Part shown: positions 5,501 to 6,326 of the stretch, piece after piece | How positions within the stretch are numbered: position 1 is the stretch's first letter | Layout: every line of letters starts with the position of its first letter | NCBI GenBank assembly: GCA_016793565.1 | Contig: JAEUMA010000596.1 | Coordinates: forward strand, 1 to 6,326 | DNA length: 6,326 bases | Source: Rhizobiaceae bacterium | GTDB taxonomy: Bacteria > Pseudomonadota > Alphaproteobacteria > Rhizobiales > Rhizobiaceae | Direction: 5' to 3' | Program-made: the position numbers and the translations under genes | The notes under the pieces: generated by a model | What the model was told of the DNA's origin: nothing | Database searches by the model: none | Seen by the model: the letters and a program-made list of their open reading frames with translations, nothing else

Positions 5501-5530
5501 ATTGACAGATTGTCTGATTGTATCATAAAT
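5501..5530 (+). promoter_or_regulatory. promoter with operator-like site C before the HIBADH-family gene
   Basis: ATTGACAGATT at 5501-5511 is identical to the word facing each divergent operon, and CAGATTGTCTGAT at 5506-5518 repeats 13 bp of site A exactly. TTGACA at 5502-5507 forms a consensus -35. CATAAA at 5524-5529 gives a 16-bp spaced -10 with four of six consensus bases, so this is the best-formed promoter of the three. The right half of the palindrome is degenerate here; a small TGAT-TGT-ATCA palindrome (5515-5525) overlaps it. The site lies in the 69-nt gap after gntR. It suggests that the HIBADH gene has its own GntR-controlled promoter. Confidence 0.65.
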
Positions 5531-5565
5531 CCGGTTCGAGCGAGGCTTCACCGGAGGAGGGTGCT

Positions 5566-6267
5566 ATGGCGCAGCGTGAAGTCCAGGCAGACGTCTGCCT
5601 GATCGGTCTGGGGCAGATGGGTATCCCGGTGGCGGCCTGCCTGATCGGCGCCGGCCTGTCGGTCTACGGCATCGATCCGTCGGCGGAAGCACGCGAGAAA
5701 CTGGCCGCGCTCGGTGGCTCGGCTGGTGCGGACGGCAGTTCGGGTGCGGGCGGTGCGACGTGCGTCATCACCTTGCTGCCTAACGGAAAGGTGGTGCGCG
5801 AGGCGCTGCTCGGCGAGCGAGGCGTTCTGGCGGTCGCGTCGCGCGGCGGCAATCCTCTTCCCGAACTGGTCATCGACATGAGTTCCTCCGAGCCGTCGGA
5901 TACGGTGTCTCTCGGCCGCGATCTTGCCGCGCTGGGCGTGATGCTGGTCGACGCGCCAGTCTCGGGCGGCGTGCGGCGCGCCGTCGAAGGCAAGCTTACC
6001 GTGATGCTGGGCGGCGAGCCCGAGGCGGCCGAACGGGCCGTTCGTTATCTTTCTCCGGTCGCATCCGCCATCCACCGCACCGGGCCGCTCGGAAGCGGCC
6101 ATGCGGTCAAGGCTCTGAACAATTACGTTTCGGCGTGCGGCACCGCCGCCGCCATGGAGGCCGTGATCGTGGCGGAACGGTTCGGCATAGCCTCCGCTTC
6201 GCTGTTTGATGGACTGAATGGCTGGAGAGGCCGCTGCTACGCCCGCTTGGGAAATATGACGCTGTGA
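5566..6267 (+). CDS. 3-hydroxyisobutyrate dehydrogenase family reductase, interrupted by an early stop
   Basis: An NAD(P)-dependent beta-hydroxyacid dehydrogenase, a family that includes 3-hydroxyisobutyrate dehydrogenase, tartronate semialdehyde reductase and sulfolactaldehyde reductase. Seen: the Rossmann motif G-L-G-Q-M-G at 14-19, Asp37 at the end of beta-2 (NAD preference), L-L-P-N at 70-73, D-M-S-S-S at 104-108, the substrate loop D-A-P-V-S-G-G at 129-135, and G-S-G-H-A-V-K-A-L-N-N at 176-186 with catalytic Lys182 and Asn186. A glycine-rich segment at 50-63 replaces the usual loop. AGGAGG at 5555-5560 lies 5 nt before the ATG at 5566, so longer reading from 5518 is wrong. The frame stops at residue 233, while the family is usually about 290-300 long. 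Homologous sequence continues in frame after the stop, so the gene is a broken copy or carries sequence errors. It probably reduces a semialdehyde or oxidises a hydroxyacid late in the pathway. Confidence 0.85.
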   Translation: MAQREVQADVCLIGLGQMGIPVAACLIGAGLSVYGIDPSAEAREKLAALGGSAGADGSSGAGGATCVITLLPNGKVVREALLGERGVLAVASRGGNPLPELVIDMSSSEPSDTVSLGRDLAALGVMLVDAPVSGGVRRAVEGKLTVMLGGEPEAAERAVRYLSPVASAIHRTGPLGSGHAVKALNNYVSACGTAAAMEAVIVAERFGIASASLFDGLNGWRGRCYARLGNMTL

Positions 6268-6326
6268 GTCCTGTGGGGGTCCTTCTCTTCCTGCTTTGCG
6301 ACCGTGCTGATGGCCAATTACGTCTG
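6268..6326 (+). pseudogene. in-frame continuation of the HIBADH-family gene past the stop
   Basis: Read in the same frame after the TGA at 6265-6267, this stretch gives V-L-W-G-S-F-S-S-C-F-A-T-V-L-M-A-N-Y-V. It matches the family's usual helix after the N-x-S-S/T-G-R motif, of the form V-L-x-G-S-F-x-S-G-F-A-x-x-L-M-A-K-D-V. The original gene therefore extended past the window edge, and the stop is a point change, not the natural end. Several conserved positions are altered (Gly to Cys, Lys-Asp to Asn-Tyr). This is either decay or poor base quality at a contig end. Confidence 0.6.

Overview
This GC-rich window looks like a catabolic accessory locus from a proteobacterium. An alphaproteobacterium of the Rhizobiales type is the best guess, from codon use, strong GGAGG-type ribosome sites and the gene mix. 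No rRNA, tRNA, mobile element or CRISPR was seen, so the taxonomy is an inference. The window holds nine protein genes arranged around one divergent control region at about 3101-3302.

Left arm (minus strand, transcribed from 3100 towards 1): a flavin reductase of the RutF/HpaC type, a PcaC-like carboxymuconolactone decarboxylase family protein, a RutA-like flavin-dependent monooxygenase, a small SCP2-like protein, and an alpha/beta hydrolase that runs off the window. Gaps are short (60, 33, 57 and 3 nt), so this reads as one operon. Right arm (plus strand, from 3303): a classical short-chain dehydrogenase (SDR), an MsuE/SsuE-like FMN reductase, a GntR/FCD regulator, and a 3-hydroxyisobutyrate dehydrogenase (HIBADH) family reductase. 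The last gene meets an in-frame stop near the window edge, and family-like sequence continues beyond it in the same frame.

The genes fit one oxidative degradation pathway. A reductase supplies reduced FMN. The RutA-type enzyme attacks the substrate, probably by oxidative opening of a cyclic amide or related ring, or by a similar oxygenation. The hydrolase, the CMD-family protein and the two dehydrogenases would process the products. The Rut genes rutB and rutC are not visible, so this is not a standard uracil (rut) operon, and the substrate is unknown.

The clearest non-coding signal is an 11-bp word, ATTGACAGATT, found three times. Each copy points towards a downstream gene: the left operon, the right operon, and the HIBADH gene just after gntR. 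The two copies in the divergent region are arms of a 61-bp near-symmetric structure containing two 19-bp palindrome-like sites 42 bp apart. They are strong candidate operators for the local GntR regulator.
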